Assembly (NCBI GenBank): GCA_020638195.1
Contig: JACKJC010000002.1
Coordinates: forward strand, 310,001-374,000
Source: Methylobacteriaceae bacterium
GTDB taxonomy: Bacteria > Pseudomonadota > Alphaproteobacteria > Rhizobiales > Beijerinckiaceae
Direction: 5' to 3'
Length of the DNA: 64,000 nucleotides
In this document: positions 54,323 to 63,049 of the stretch, piece after piece
Layout of the letters: each line of letters begins with the position of its first letter
Numbering within the stretch: the first letter of the stretch is position 1
Program-made: the position numbers and the translations under genes
The notes under the pieces: generated by a model
What the model was told of the DNA's origin: nothing
What the model saw: only the letters and a program-made list of their open reading frames with translations
The model's database searches: none

Positions 54323-54661
54323 ATGACATATCTGCGGTTCGCTTTCCTTGTGCTCGCCCTGGTCGCGCCGCATGCGGCGCGGGCGGAGGAGCCGACCTTC
54401 CAGGTGGTTTTCGAGAACGGCAAGATCGAGCCGCTGAGCATCGAGGTTCCCGCCAAGACTCGCATCCGGCTCGAATTGATCAACAAGGGCGACAGCCCCG
54501 CCGAATTCGAGAGCAAGCCGCTGCGACTCGAAAAAGTGCTCGCGCCGCATTCGCAATCGGTGCTGGTGATCCGCACGCTCGACCCGGGCGAGTATCCGTT
54601 CTTCGACGATTTCCATCCCAATGCGCCGCCGGCCGTGGTCGTCGCGCGCGAGAAGCCGTGA
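54323..54661 (+). CDS. ftrB: Periplasmic cupredoxin-like protein FtrB
   Basis: 112 aa from ATG at 54323, four bases after the ftrA stop. A signal peptide (FLVLALVAPHAARA) is followed by a small cupredoxin barrel with VPAKTRIRLELINKGDSPAEFES and the C-terminal PGEYPFFDDFHPNA. The classical copper Cys is missing, so metal binding relies on other residues. In FtrABCD systems FtrB oxidises Fe(II) for the permease. FtrD follows after four bases; no FtrC is between them. Confidence 0.85.
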   Translation: MTYLRFAFLVLALVAPHAARAEEPTFQVVFENGKIEPLSIEVPAKTRIRLELINKGDSPAEFESKPLRLEKVLAPHSQSVLVIRTLDPGEYPFFDDFHPNAPPAVVVAREKP

Positions 54662-54665
54662 TGCG

Positions 54666-56087
54666 ATGAGGCAGGCGCAGGCGGCCCCCGCTTTCTCTGC
54701 TGCGCCCAGCGCCGCGCAGGCGCGGGTTGCGCGCGTGGGCGAATGGTTGCGCGACCACCAAGGCGCGATCCGCCGCGCGCAATGGATTGTCGTATTCATC
54801 TACGCCGCACTTCTGATCGTGCCGGCGCTCGCGCCGCTGCCGACGCGCGCGGCGCATATCTGGACGCATGTCACGCTGTTCGCACAATTCGCCTTCTGGG
54901 GAATCTGGTGGCCGTTCGTGCTTCTCAGCATGGTCTTGGTCGGGCGCTCGTGGTGCGGCCTGTTCTGTCCAGAGGGCGCGCTTGCAGAAATCGCAAGCCA
55001 TTACGGGCGCGCGCGCGCGACGCCTCACTGGATGAAATGGGCCGGCTGGCCCTTCGTCGCCTTCGCCTGCACGACCATCTACGGGCAGATGGTGAGCGTC
55101 TATCAATATCCGAAGCCCGTCGTCGTCGTGCTCGGCGGCTCGACGATCGCGGCCATCGCGGTCGGACTGATGTATGGCCGCGAGAAGCGCGTGTGGTGCC
55201 GCTTTCTCTGCCCCGTCAACGGCGTGTTCCGCCTGCTGTCGAAACTGGCGCCGCTGCGCTTTCGCACGGATCGCGCGGCATGGCAGGCGTTCGATCCCGC
55301 GACAGGCAGCCACGGCGAGATGGTGAATTGCGCCGCGCTCGTGCCGATCAAGGTCATGGAGGGCGCGTCGACCTGCCATATGTGCGGACGCTGCGCGGGC
55401 TACAAGGAGGCGGTCGCGCTCGAACTGCGCTCCCCGAACCAGGAGATCGTCGAGGCTTGGGGGCCGGCGCCCAGCGCCTGGGAGACCGCGCTCATCACAT
55501 TCGGGTTGATTGGTCTTGCCGCAGGCGCGTTCCAATGGGCGTCGAGCCCGTGGTTCATCGCCATGCGGCAATGGCTCGCGAGCTGGATGATCGAGCACAA
55601 TGCGACCAAGCTGCTCGAACCGCTGCTGCCATGGTGGATCCTCACCAATTATCCCGAGCAGAACGACATGATGTCGCCGCTCGATGGCGGGCTGATGATT
55701 TTTTATGTGCTGGCGACGGCGGCGATCGTCGGCTGTCTCGTGAACGGCGCATTGGCGCTCGGTGTACGCGCGCTCGGTAAGTTCGAGGCGAAGCGATTCT
55801 ATCATCTCGCCCAGAGCCTCATTCCAATCGCGGGTTGCGGCGTGTTCCTCGGGCTCTCGGCGCTGACGGTCACGATGCTGAAGGCGGAAGGTTTGCGGTT
55901 CTCGTTCGTCGGGCCGGCGCGCGCGACAATGCTGGCCGGCGCTGCGCTGTGGTGCGTGTGGCTCGCGTGGCGGATCAGCGGGCGATATGCGTCAGAACTC
56001 ACGCGCCGCCTCGGCGCTGTCGTCTGTGTCGCTGCGGCGGTCGCGATCGGCGTCGCGCAATGGGTGTTGCTGTTCTGGGTGTGGTGA
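54666..56087 (+). CDS. ftrD: Polyferredoxin-type membrane protein FtrD
   Basis: 473 aa, with several membrane segments and three Fe-S motifs: Cys97-x3-Cys101, Cys178-x3-Cys182 and CHMCGRC (Cys237, 240, 243), with Cys222 as a possible fourth ligand. This is the NapH/CcoG-like layout of FtrD, which feeds electrons in the ferrous-iron system. ATG at 54666, close to the ftrB stop, with coupled translation probable. The usual FtrC (FTR1-type iron permease) gene is absent here. A family A repeat follows. Confidence 0.86.
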   Translation: MRQAQAAPAFSAAPSAAQARVARVGEWLRDHQGAIRRAQWIVVFIYAALLIVPALAPLPTRAAHIWTHVTLFAQFAFWGIWWPFVLLSMVLVGRSWCGLFCPEGALAEIASHYGRARATPHWMKWAGWPFVAFACTTIYGQMVSVYQYPKPVVVVLGGSTIAAIAVGLMYGREKRVWCRFLCPVNGVFRLLSKLAPLRFRTDRAAWQAFDPATGSHGEMVNCAALVPIKVMEGASTCHMCGRCAGYKEAVALELRSPNQEIVEAWGPAPSAWETALITFGLIGLAAGAFQWASSPWFIAMRQWLASWMIEHNATKLLEPLLPWWILTNYPEQNDMMSPLDGGLMIFYVLATAAIVGCLVNGALALGVRALGKFEAKRFYHLAQSLIPIAGCGVFLGLSALTVTMLKAEGLRFSFVGPARATMLAGAALWCVWLAWRISGRYASELTRRLGAVVCVAAAVAIGVAQWVLLFWVW

Positions 56088-56097
56088 ATTCAACAAT

Positions 56098-56212
56098 CCT
56101 CATCCTGAGGAGCGATGCGTCGCATCGCGTTTCTGGGGATGGCGGCATCAGCATGATGGTCTTGGCCATCCTTCGAGACGCCCGCTTCGCGGGCTCCTCG
56201 GGATGATGATTG
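56098..56212. repeat. Intergenic palindromic repeat, family A copy 3
   Basis: CATCCTGAGGAGCG and CCTTCGAGACGCC are the shared cores of this family, with outer arms CAATCCTCATCC and GGATGATGATTG. It fills the space between ftrD and the DUF2889 gene. Confidence 0.8.
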
Positions 56213-56293
56213 TTGGTGAGCTGGATTGTCACGTTTGACGTTCCGCCCGCAACGCGGCATTCAGGAACAACTTCCCTGTTTCCGCGAGGTCCC

Positions 56294-56848
56294 ATGCCGC
56301 TGCCGCCGCCTGCCGCCCGTCGTCACGTCCATACCCGCCGCGTCCAGTGTGACGGTTTTCTGCGCGAGGATGGACTGTGGGACATCGAGGCGTCGCTGAT
56401 CGACGACAAGCCGTATGCCTACGATGATTTCGAACGCGGACGGCGTCAGCCCGGCGAGCCCGTGCACAAGATGTCCATTCGCCTCACTGTTGACGATCAT
56501 CTCGTCATTCGCAAAGCGGTCGCTGCGATGGACGATGTGCCCTATCCCACCTGCCACGACGTGCCGCCGCGCATCGAGGCGCTGGTCGGCATGAAGCTCG
56601 GCGGCGGCTGGCGTGCGGCGGTGCGCGAGCGGCTGCCCAAGCGCACGGCTTGCACGCATCTGACGGAATTGATCGGGCCGGCGATCACGACGCTGTTTCA
56701 GTCGATGTCGGCGAAGTCGTTCGAGGAAGGCGGCGAGCGCAAGGCGATGGAGCAGAAGCCGTATTTCATCGACGGCTGCTGGTCGTGGCGGGCCGACGGG
56801 CCGGCGTTGAAGAAATTCTTTCCGCAATTCGTGGAGAAGGCGGAGTAG
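56294..56848 (+). CDS. DUF2889 family protein
   Basis: 184 aa from ATG at 56294. The family pattern is seen in HTRRVQCDGFLREDGLWDIEASLID, KMSIRLTVDDHLVIRKAVAAMDDVPYPTC and RTACTHLTELIGP, with conserved Cys and His (TCHDVPP, ACTHL) that may bind metal. Function is unknown; it is often found with CoA-ester or aromatic catabolism genes, which fits the neighbours (thiolase, CoA transferase). A G-rich repeat follows its stop. Confidence 0.85.
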   Translation: MPLPPPAARRHVHTRRVQCDGFLREDGLWDIEASLIDDKPYAYDDFERGRRQPGEPVHKMSIRLTVDDHLVIRKAVAAMDDVPYPTCHDVPPRIEALVGMKLGGGWRAAVRERLPKRTACTHLTELIGPAITTLFQSMSAKSFEEGGERKAMEQKPYFIDGCWSWRADGPALKKFFPQFVEKAE

Positions 56849-56854
56849 GGGCCG

Positions 56855-56975
56855 CTCCCCTCTCCCTTGTGGGGAGGGGGTCGGGAAACCTTGCGACATT
56901 GGCGCAGTCGGAGCGCCAACTGTATCGCAGGATTGCGCGACCCCCTCCCTAACCCTCCCCACAAGGGGGAGGGGA
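56855..56975. repeat. Intergenic C-rich palindromic repeat, family C copy 1
   Basis: Outer arms CTCCCCTCTCCCTTGTGGGGAG and CTCCCCACAAGGGGGAGGGG, with a middle containing GCAGGATTGCGCGACC. It is close to the copy at 58262-58394 on the other side of the thiolase gene, and both lie near its ends. Confidence 0.75.
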
Positions 56976-56998
56976 TGTCATTCGTGTTGCGGATATAT

Positions 56999-58225
56999 TT
57001 ACGCCGCCCGCTCGAACACCGCGGCGATGCCCTGGCCGCCGCCGATGCACATGGTCTCCAGACCATATTTCGCGTCGCGCTTCTTCATCTCGTACATGAG
57101 GTTCGCGAGAATGCGCACGCCGGTGGCGCCGATCGGATGGCCGAGCGAAATGCCGGAGCCATTGACGTTGAGAATGTCGCGGCGGGAATCGTCATCGGTC
57201 CAGCCCCAACCCTTCAGCACGGCGAGCACCTGGGACGCGAAGGCTTCGTTGAGTTCGACGAGGTCGATGTCGCTCCATTTTAGGCCCGAGCGCGCAAACA
57301 GGCGCTCGACCGCCGGCACCGGGCCGATGCCCATGCGCGCGGGATCGCAGCCGGCCGCGGCCCAGCCGACGAAATAGCCCATCGGCTCGAGGCCGAGCTT
57401 TTCGAGCTGGTCTTCCGCCACCACGAGGCAGGCGGCCGCCGCATCGTTCTGCTGGCTGGCGTTGCCCGCCGTCACCACGCCGCCCTTCTCGATCGCGCGC
57501 AGGGCGCCGAGCGTCTCCATCGTGGCGTCGGCTCGATAGCCTTCGTCATGCGCGAAGATCTTTGGGTCGCCCTTGCGCTGCGGCACGGCGACCGGCACGA
57601 GTTCGTCGGCGAAGCGGTTTTCCTTCCAGGCCTGCGTCGCGCGCTGATGGCTCTTCACTGCGTAGGCGTCGCAGGCCTCGCGACTGATCTGATAGTCGCG
57701 CGCGAGATTTTCGGCGGTCTCGATCATGCCGGAGATGACGCCGAAGCGGGCGATCGGCTGGCTCATCACGCGGCCGCGCGTGAGGCGATCGTGCATGGTG
57801 ACGGAGCCCGAGCGCGCGCCGTTACGCATGTCGGTCGAATAATATTCCACATTGCTCATGCTCTCGACGCCGCCGGCGACGACGACATCGGCCGCGCCGG
57901 TCTGCACCATCATGGCCGCGTCGATCACCGCCTGCAGGCCCGAGCCGCAGCGGCGGTCGAGCTGGTAGCCGGGAACCGTGATCGGCAGGTCGGCGGCCAG
58001 CGCGGACCAGCGCGCGATGCACGGCGCCTCGCCGTTGCCGTAGCCCTGCGCGTAAATCACGTCGTCGATCTTTTCGGGATCGATCTTGGTGCGCTTGACC
58101 AGTTCCTTCAGCACGACGGCGCCGAGGTCGCCGGCCTGAATGGACGACAGCGCGCCCTGAAACTTGCCGACCGCGGTGCGGATCGGCGAGACAATGGCGG
58201 CGCGGCGGAGGCCGTTCTTGGCCAT
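56999..58225 (-). CDS. Acetyl-CoA C-acyltransferase (thiolase)
   Basis: 408 aa. The nucleophile Cys is in LDRRCGSGLQAV (about residue 92), the His is in GSGISLGHPIGATG and the second Cys is in ETMCIGGGQGIAAVFE, so all three active-site elements are intact. It breaks or forms 3-ketoacyl-CoA in beta-oxidation or related aromatic pathways. ATG at 58225. It is flanked by family C repeats at both ends. Confidence 0.94.
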   Translation of the reverse strand: MAKNGLRRAAIVSPIRTAVGKFQGALSSIQAGDLGAVVLKELVKRTKIDPEKIDDVIYAQGYGNGEAPCIARWSALAADLPITVPGYQLDRRCGSGLQAVIDAAMMVQTGAADVVVAGGVESMSNVEYYSTDMRNGARSGSVTMHDRLTRGRVMSQPIARFGVISGMIETAENLARDYQISREACDAYAVKSHQRATQAWKENRFADELVPVAVPQRKGDPKIFAHDEGYRADATMETLGALRAIEKGGVVTAGNASQQNDAAAACLVVAEDQLEKLGLEPMGYFVGWAAAGCDPARMGIGPVPAVERLFARSGLKWSDIDLVELNEAFASQVLAVLKGWGWTDDDSRRDILNVNGSGISLGHPIGATGVRILANLMYEMKKRDAKYGLETMCIGGGQGIAAVFERAA

Positions 58226-58261
58226 GGCGTTTCTCTCCCAATCTGGTGCGCATCAAACGCC

Positions 58262-58394
58262 ACCCCTCCCCCTTGTGGGGAGGGGCAGGGGAGGGGGTCG
58301 CGAAATCCCGCGACGTTGGCGCAATCGCAGGACCCAAATCTCGCAGGATTGCGCGACCCCCCACCCTAACCCTCCCCCACAAGGGGGGAGGGGA
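58262..58394. repeat. Intergenic C-rich palindromic repeat, family C copy 2
   Basis: Outer arms CCCCTCCCCCTTGTGGGGAGG and the complementary CCTCCCCCACAAGGGGGGAGG, and an internal GCAGGATTGCGCGACCCCC that also occurs in copy 1. It makes up much of the 321-base gap between thiolase and epoxide hydrolase; the rest of the gap shows no gene. Confidence 0.75.
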
Positions 58395-58546
58395 TGGCAG
58401 CGCGTGACTACAGGGGGCGCAAACTGGCAGAGCGCGCGCCTGCGTACAAGTTCGATTGCCGGATTATCGGCGGATTTTGTCGGACAGCTTGGCAAGGGGC
58501 GCGCAATCGGGTCTTCTGTACGCAATAATGTCAGGGAGGACGCGCC

Positions 58547-59704
58547 GTGCCCGCGCCAAAATCGTTTCGCATAGCGATACCGCAGGAGGCGCTCGACGAT
58601 TTGCGCGCGCGCCTGTCGCGTACGCGCTTCCCCGACGAGGCGCCCGAGGCGCCGTGGAGTTTCGGTGCGAGCGTCGACTACATGCGCGAACTCGTCGCCT
58701 ACTGGCGCGACGAGTTCGACTGGCGCGCGCAGGAGGAAAAGCTCAACGCCTTTCCGCAATTCAAGGTCGAGATGGACGGGATCGACCTGCATTTCATCCA
58801 TGTCCAGGGCAAGAGGCCGAATCCGACGCCCCTGCTGCTGTCCCATGGTTGGCCGGGCTCGATCGTGGAGTTCGCCGACATCATTCCCATGTTGACCGAT
58901 CCCGCGGCCTTCGGCGGCGATCCGGCGGACGCCTTCACCGTGGTTGCGCCGTCGCTGCCCGGCTACACGCTGTCGTTCCGCGAGGGACAGAAACGGGTCG
59001 GGCTCGAGGGCATTGCCGACATGTTCGCGCGGCTGATGCGCGATGTTCTCGGCTACCAGAAATTCTGCGCGCAGGGCGGCGACTGGGGCTCCGTGATCAC
59101 CACGCTGCTGGCGCATATGCATCCTGCCTTGCTCCACGGCTTCCACGTCAACATGCTGATCGCCGGCCGCGATCCCTCGGCCTTTCCGAACCCGACGCCG
59201 GAGCAGATCGCCTACTACAAGGTGGCGTCGGACTGGATGCAGGAGGAAAGCGGTTACCAGTGGATCCAGGGCACGAAGCCGCAGACGCTCGCCTTCGGGC
59301 TCACGGATTCTCCGGCCGGCCTAGCGGCGTGGATCGTTGAGAAATTTCGCACATGGAGCGATTGCGGCGGCGAGATCGAAAACGCGATCTCGCGTGACGC
59401 CATGCTCGCGAACATCACGCTCTACTGGGCGACAGGCGCGATCGGCTCCTCCTTCTGGCCCTATTACGATCGACGCCACAGCAAATGGCCGATCCCGCGC
59501 GACGCCCGCATTCCCGTACCGTTCGGCTATGCGGAATTTCCGAACGAGATCATGCGGCCGCCGCGTTCTTTCGCCGAGGCGCAATACGACATCCGCCGCT
59601 GGAGCGTGATGGAGAAGGGCGGGCATTTCGCGGCGCTCGAGCAGCCTGCGGCGCTGGCGCACGAGATACGGGAATTTTTCCGGCCGTTGCGAGGACAACA
59701 ATGA
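58547..59704 (+). CDS. Epoxide hydrolase
   Basis: 385 aa, beginning with the epoxide hydrolase N-terminal domain (residues 5-110), then the alpha/beta-hydrolase domain with LLLSHGWPGSIVEF, the nucleophile Asp in QGGDWGSVITTLL and the catalytic His in KGGHFAALEQP. It converts epoxides to diols. The start is GTG at 58547, with AGGGAGGACG before it; no ATG is near. It precedes a CoA transferase gene; a palindromic repeat lies between them. Confidence 0.9.
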   Translation: MPAPKSFRIAIPQEALDDLRARLSRTRFPDEAPEAPWSFGASVDYMRELVAYWRDEFDWRAQEEKLNAFPQFKVEMDGIDLHFIHVQGKRPNPTPLLLSHGWPGSIVEFADIIPMLTDPAAFGGDPADAFTVVAPSLPGYTLSFREGQKRVGLEGIADMFARLMRDVLGYQKFCAQGGDWGSVITTLLAHMHPALLHGFHVNMLIAGRDPSAFPNPTPEQIAYYKVASDWMQEESGYQWIQGTKPQTLAFGLTDSPAGLAAWIVEKFRTWSDCGGEIENAISRDAMLANITLYWATGAIGSSFWPYYDRRHSKWPIPRDARIPVPFGYAEFPNEIMRPPRSFAEAQYDIRRWSVMEKGGHFAALEQPAALAHEIREFFRPLRGQQ

Positions 59705-59707
59705 AAT

Positions 59708-59822
59708 CGTCATTGCAGGGAGCGATAGCGACGAAGCAATCCAGAGCCGAGGCGTGGCTCTGGATTGCTTCGCTTTCAGACGAAATCGGCAACAGCCGAT
59801 TTCTGTCGGGCTCGCAATGACG
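59708..59822. repeat. Intergenic palindromic repeat, family B copy 2
   Basis: The same GTCATTGC ... GAAGCAATCCAGAGCC arms as the copy at 701-783, with a right arm of GGCTCTGGATTGCTTCGC...CTCGCAATGACGG. The right arm is interrupted at about 59777-59809 by an insertion containing the AACA-loop mini-palindrome (59782-59803). Confidence 0.8.
59782..59803. repeat. Mini-palindrome copy 4 (AACA loop)
   Basis: Nine-base arms GAAATCGGC and GCCGATTTC around an AACA loop, preceded by AGAC and followed by TGTCGG as in copy 1. It breaks the right arm of a family B repeat, whose two parts would otherwise be joined as CGCTTTC-CTCGCAATGACG. Confidence 0.75.
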
Positions 59823-59842
59823 GCGAACAACAAGGATCTACA

Positions 59843-60949
59843 ATGGGACCGCTGAAGGGTGTGCGCGTCGTCGATATGAGCCAGGTGATCTCGGGGCCGC
59901 TGGCGGCCTCGTGGCTGGCCGACCAGGGCGCCGACGTGATCAAGGTCGAGGACGCCAAGGGCGATCCCTCGCGCCACATAGGACCGCGCAAGGACGATAT
60001 GAGCGCCCTCTATTTCGCGGTCAATCGCGGCAAGCAGGGGCTTGTCGCGGACCTCAAGAGCAAGGAGGACTGCGCGCGCGTCTGGGCCGAGATCGAGAAG
60101 GCCGATGTGCTGGTGCAGAATTTCCGGCCGGGCGTCGCGGAACGGCTGGGCTTCGGCTACGAGGCGGTCGCGGCGCGCAATCCGCGCCTCGTCTATTGCT
60201 CGATTTCGGGATTCGGCGCGCACGGCCCCCGCGCGAAATCGCGCGCCTATGATTCCGTCGTGCAGGCGCTGGCCGGATTCGCCGCCTGTCAGGCGGGGCC
60301 TTCGGGCGAACCAGAGCTCGTGCGCTCCTACGTCTGCGACAAGGTCACAGCGCTGATCGCCTCGCAGGCGATCACGGCCGCGCTGTATTCGCGCACGAAC
60401 ACCGGCAAGGGCCAGCATGTCGAAGTCGCGATGTTCGATGTCGCGCTCGCCTTCAACTGGCCGGAAGGCATGTGGAATCACGCCTTCCTCGACGACGCCC
60501 CGGAGCCTTCGCCCGAGGTCTCGACAAGCTACCGGCTTTGGCAGACGCGCGACGGCCATGTCTCGCTCTCCGCCCTGCAGCAGGTGGAGTTCGAAGCGCT
60601 ATGCCGCGCCGTGGATTCGCCGGAGCTCTATCACGACCCGCGTTTCGCGACGCCGACGCTGCGTATGGCCAATCGTGTGGAATATCGCGAGATCATGGAG
60701 GCGAAGATCGCCTCCTACACGACCGCCGAACTCGATGCGCGGCTCGCGCACGAGGACGCGCCGGGCGGGCGCGTGAACTTGCGCGAAGATCTGCTGCATG
60801 ATCCGCAGGCGCTGGAAAACGGAAATTTCGTCGAGATCGACGCAGCCGACCTCGGCCGCGTGCGCACGGCGCGTCACCCCGCGAGATTCGGGTCGACGCC
60901 GGTCAATCCGCGCCCGCATGCTGCGCCGCGACTGATGAAGAAGGGCTAG
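59843..60949 (+). CDS. Family III CoA transferase (CaiB/BaiF type)
   Basis: 368 aa from ATG at 59843 (AAGGATC upstream; an earlier in-frame start lies in the repeat). Family features: GVRVVDMSQVISGPLAASWLADQGADVIKVE, the catalytic Asp in AYDSVVQALAGF and GKGQHVEVAMFD. It transfers CoA between carboxylic acids. The substrate is unknown; the thiolase nearby suggests acid catabolism. Confidence 0.92.
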   Translation: MGPLKGVRVVDMSQVISGPLAASWLADQGADVIKVEDAKGDPSRHIGPRKDDMSALYFAVNRGKQGLVADLKSKEDCARVWAEIEKADVLVQNFRPGVAERLGFGYEAVAARNPRLVYCSISGFGAHGPRAKSRAYDSVVQALAGFAACQAGPSGEPELVRSYVCDKVTALIASQAITAALYSRTNTGKGQHVEVAMFDVALAFNWPEGMWNHAFLDDAPEPSPEVSTSYRLWQTRDGHVSLSALQQVEFEALCRAVDSPELYHDPRFATPTLRMANRVEYREIMEAKIASYTTAELDARLAHEDAPGGRVNLREDLLHDPQALENGNFVEIDAADLGRVRTARHPARFGSTPVNPRPHAAPRLMKKG

Positions 60950-61016
60950 CGGCGGACTTGACGCCGGTCATGGGATGCGGCGCCGTCGTCGCTAGACTGG
61001 CGTCGACGGAGCTGCG

Positions 61017-62414
61017 ATGGGCGAGGAAATCGAGGCTCGGGGGTTTTCGCGGGAGGACAAAGCCGCTTTCGCGGCGCGTCTCGCCCATGAAACACGCCTG
61101 CTGCACGACAGTTTTGCGCGTGAGGAATTTTCGCGCGCCGCGCCGACGCTCGGTTTCGAGATCGAGACCTGGATTCTCGATCACAATCATTTCCCGGCGG
61201 CGATCAACCAGCAGGTGCTCGAAGCGCTCGACGATCCCCTCGTCGTGCCGGAGCTGTCGCGCTTCAACGTCGAACTGAATTGCGAGCCGCTGGCGCTGTC
61301 GGGCGACGTTCTTTCGCGCGCGCTCGGCGATCTGACGAAACTCTGGGCGCGCTGCAACGAAACCGCGCATCGGCTCGACGCCAATCTCGTGATGATTGGC
61401 ACGCTGCCGACGATCCGCGACGTCGACATGAGCCTCTCCAATATCTCGCCGCTCAACCGCTATTACGCGCTCAACCGCGAAGTTCTGCGGCAGCGGCGCG
61501 GGCTGCCGCTGCGGGTCGATATCGAAGGCCGCGACCATCTCGTGTCCGAACATTGCGACGTGATGCTGGAAGCCGCGACGACGTCGTTCCAGATACATCT
61601 CAAGGCGCCCGCGCAATTTTCGCGCGCCTACTACAATGCGTCGATCGCGGCCTCCGCGCCGGTTCTGGCGGCGGCGGGCAATGCGCCGTTCCTGTTCGGC
61701 AAGGCGCTTTGGGAGGAGACGCGCATCCCGTTGTTCGAGCAGGCGGTGGTCGCGCCCGGTCCGCCGCGCGTGTCGATGGGCTCGGGTTATGCGACCCATT
61801 CGCTGTACGAAGTGTTCGAGGAGAACCTTCGCGTCTACGAACCGCTGCTGCCGATGGCTTTCGACGCCGCGGCCAAGGAATTCCGGCACTTGCGCCTGCA
61901 CAACGGGGTGATCTGGCGCTGGAACCGACCGCTCGTCGGCTTCGACGCGGATGGCGCGCCGCATCTGCGCATCGAGCATCGTGCGCTGCCGGCAGGGCCT
62001 ACATTCGTCGACATGATCGCAAATGCCGCCTTCTATCTCGGTCTCGCTCATGCGCTCGCGGTTGGCTGCCGGCTCGGGACTGGCGGGCTGGCGTTCGACG
62101 ACGCCGTCTCGAATTTCTACGCGGCCGCGCGGTACGGGCTCGATGCGCGGTTGACCTGGCCCGGCGCCGGCGCGATCGCGGCGGACAGGCTGCTTCTGGA
62201 ACGTCTCATCCCTCTGGCGCGCGAAGGGCTGGCCGATTTCGATATCGCTGAAGACGGCTTCCTCGACGTGATCGAGGCGCGTGTACGCACGCGACAGACC
62301 GGCGCCGTCTGGCAACGCCGCGCGCTCGAAAAGCGCGGCGACCTGTTCTCGATGATGGCGGCCTATTGCGAGGGCCAGCGCTCCGGCGCGCCCGTTCACG
62401 AATGGGCCGTGTGA
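61017..62414 (+). CDS. GCS2-type glutamate-cysteine ligase-like protein
   Basis: 465 aa. ATP-grasp-like GCS2 family with GFEIETWILDHNHFPAA (the early Glu metal ligands), VDIEGRDHLVSEHCDVML, TTSFQIHLKAP and HNGVIWRWNRP. These proteins ligate an amine or thiol amino acid to a carboxylate; glutathione synthesis is only one option, and related enzymes make other gamma-glutamyl compounds. ATG at 61017. Convergent with the SCO gene, with only four bases between them. Confidence 0.85.
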   Translation: MGEEIEARGFSREDKAAFAARLAHETRLLHDSFAREEFSRAAPTLGFEIETWILDHNHFPAAINQQVLEALDDPLVVPELSRFNVELNCEPLALSGDVLSRALGDLTKLWARCNETAHRLDANLVMIGTLPTIRDVDMSLSNISPLNRYYALNREVLRQRRGLPLRVDIEGRDHLVSEHCDVMLEAATTSFQIHLKAPAQFSRAYYNASIAASAPVLAAAGNAPFLFGKALWEETRIPLFEQAVVAPGPPRVSMGSGYATHSLYEVFEENLRVYEPLLPMAFDAAAKEFRHLRLHNGVIWRWNRPLVGFDADGAPHLRIEHRALPAGPTFVDMIANAAFYLGLAHALAVGCRLGTGGLAFDDAVSNFYAAARYGLDARLTWPGAGAIAADRLLLERLIPLAREGLADFDIAEDGFLDVIEARVRTRQTGAVWQRRALEKRGDLFSMMAAYCEGQRSGAPVHEWAV

Positions 62415-62418
62415 GCGC

Positions 62419-63000
62419 CTAGCCCTTCTCGATCAGCGTTTTCAGCTTGTTCAGCGCGCGATCGGGCTTTTCCTGGTAACCGATCACGCTGCGGAAACCG
62501 CCGTCCTTGCCCATGAGATAGACGAAGGCCGAATGGTCCATCGTGTAATCGCCGCCGTCCAGCGGCACCTTGCGGTAGTAGACACGGAATTCCTTCGCCA
62601 CCTTGGCGATTTCGTCCGGCGTGCCGGTCAGACCCACGACATTCGGTTCGAAAGAGGCGAGATAGCTGCGCAGCACTTCGGGCGTATCGCGCTCGGGATC
62701 GACGCTGACGAAGTAGATCCTGAAATCCTTCGCCTCGGGCCCGAGCCTGGCCATCAGCGCGGCCATGTCGGCCATGGTCGTCGGGCAGATCTCCGGGCAA
62801 TGCGTAAAGCCGAAGAAAATGGCGTAGGGCCTGCCCTTCAGCGCGACCGTGTCGACGATCCGGCCGTTCTGGTCCTTCAGCCGGAAGGGGCCGCCGATGG
62901 CGGTCGCCTGCGGGCCGCCCGCCGTGAAGTAGAGCAGGCCCGCGAGTGCGACGGCGGCCAGAGCCGCCGCCGACCAGAGGATGAGACGCAGTTGTTTCAC
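62419..63000 (-). CDS. SCO1/SenC-type copper chaperone
   Basis: 193 aa. A membrane anchor or uncleaved signal (residues 9-27) is followed by a thioredoxin-like domain with Cys68-x3-Cys72 (THCPEICP) and His156 (TMDHSAFVY), the three copper ligands. It helps insert copper into the CuA centre of cytochrome oxidase in the periplasm. It shares a strand and a 49-base gap with a PCuAC gene, so both probably form one unit. Confidence 0.93.
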   Translation of the reverse strand: MKQLRLILWSAAALAAVALAGLLYFTAGGPQATAIGGPFRLKDQNGRIVDTVALKGRPYAIFFGFTHCPEICPTTMADMAALMARLGPEAKDFRIYFVSVDPERDTPEVLRSYLASFEPNVVGLTGTPDEIAKVAKEFRVYYRKVPLDGGDYTMDHSAFVYLMGKDGGFRSVIGYQEKPDRALNKLKTLIEKG

Positions 63001-63049
63001 TGTCTCGATCTCCGTTGTGTCAATGTCCGTCGCGTCAGTTCAAGACGTG

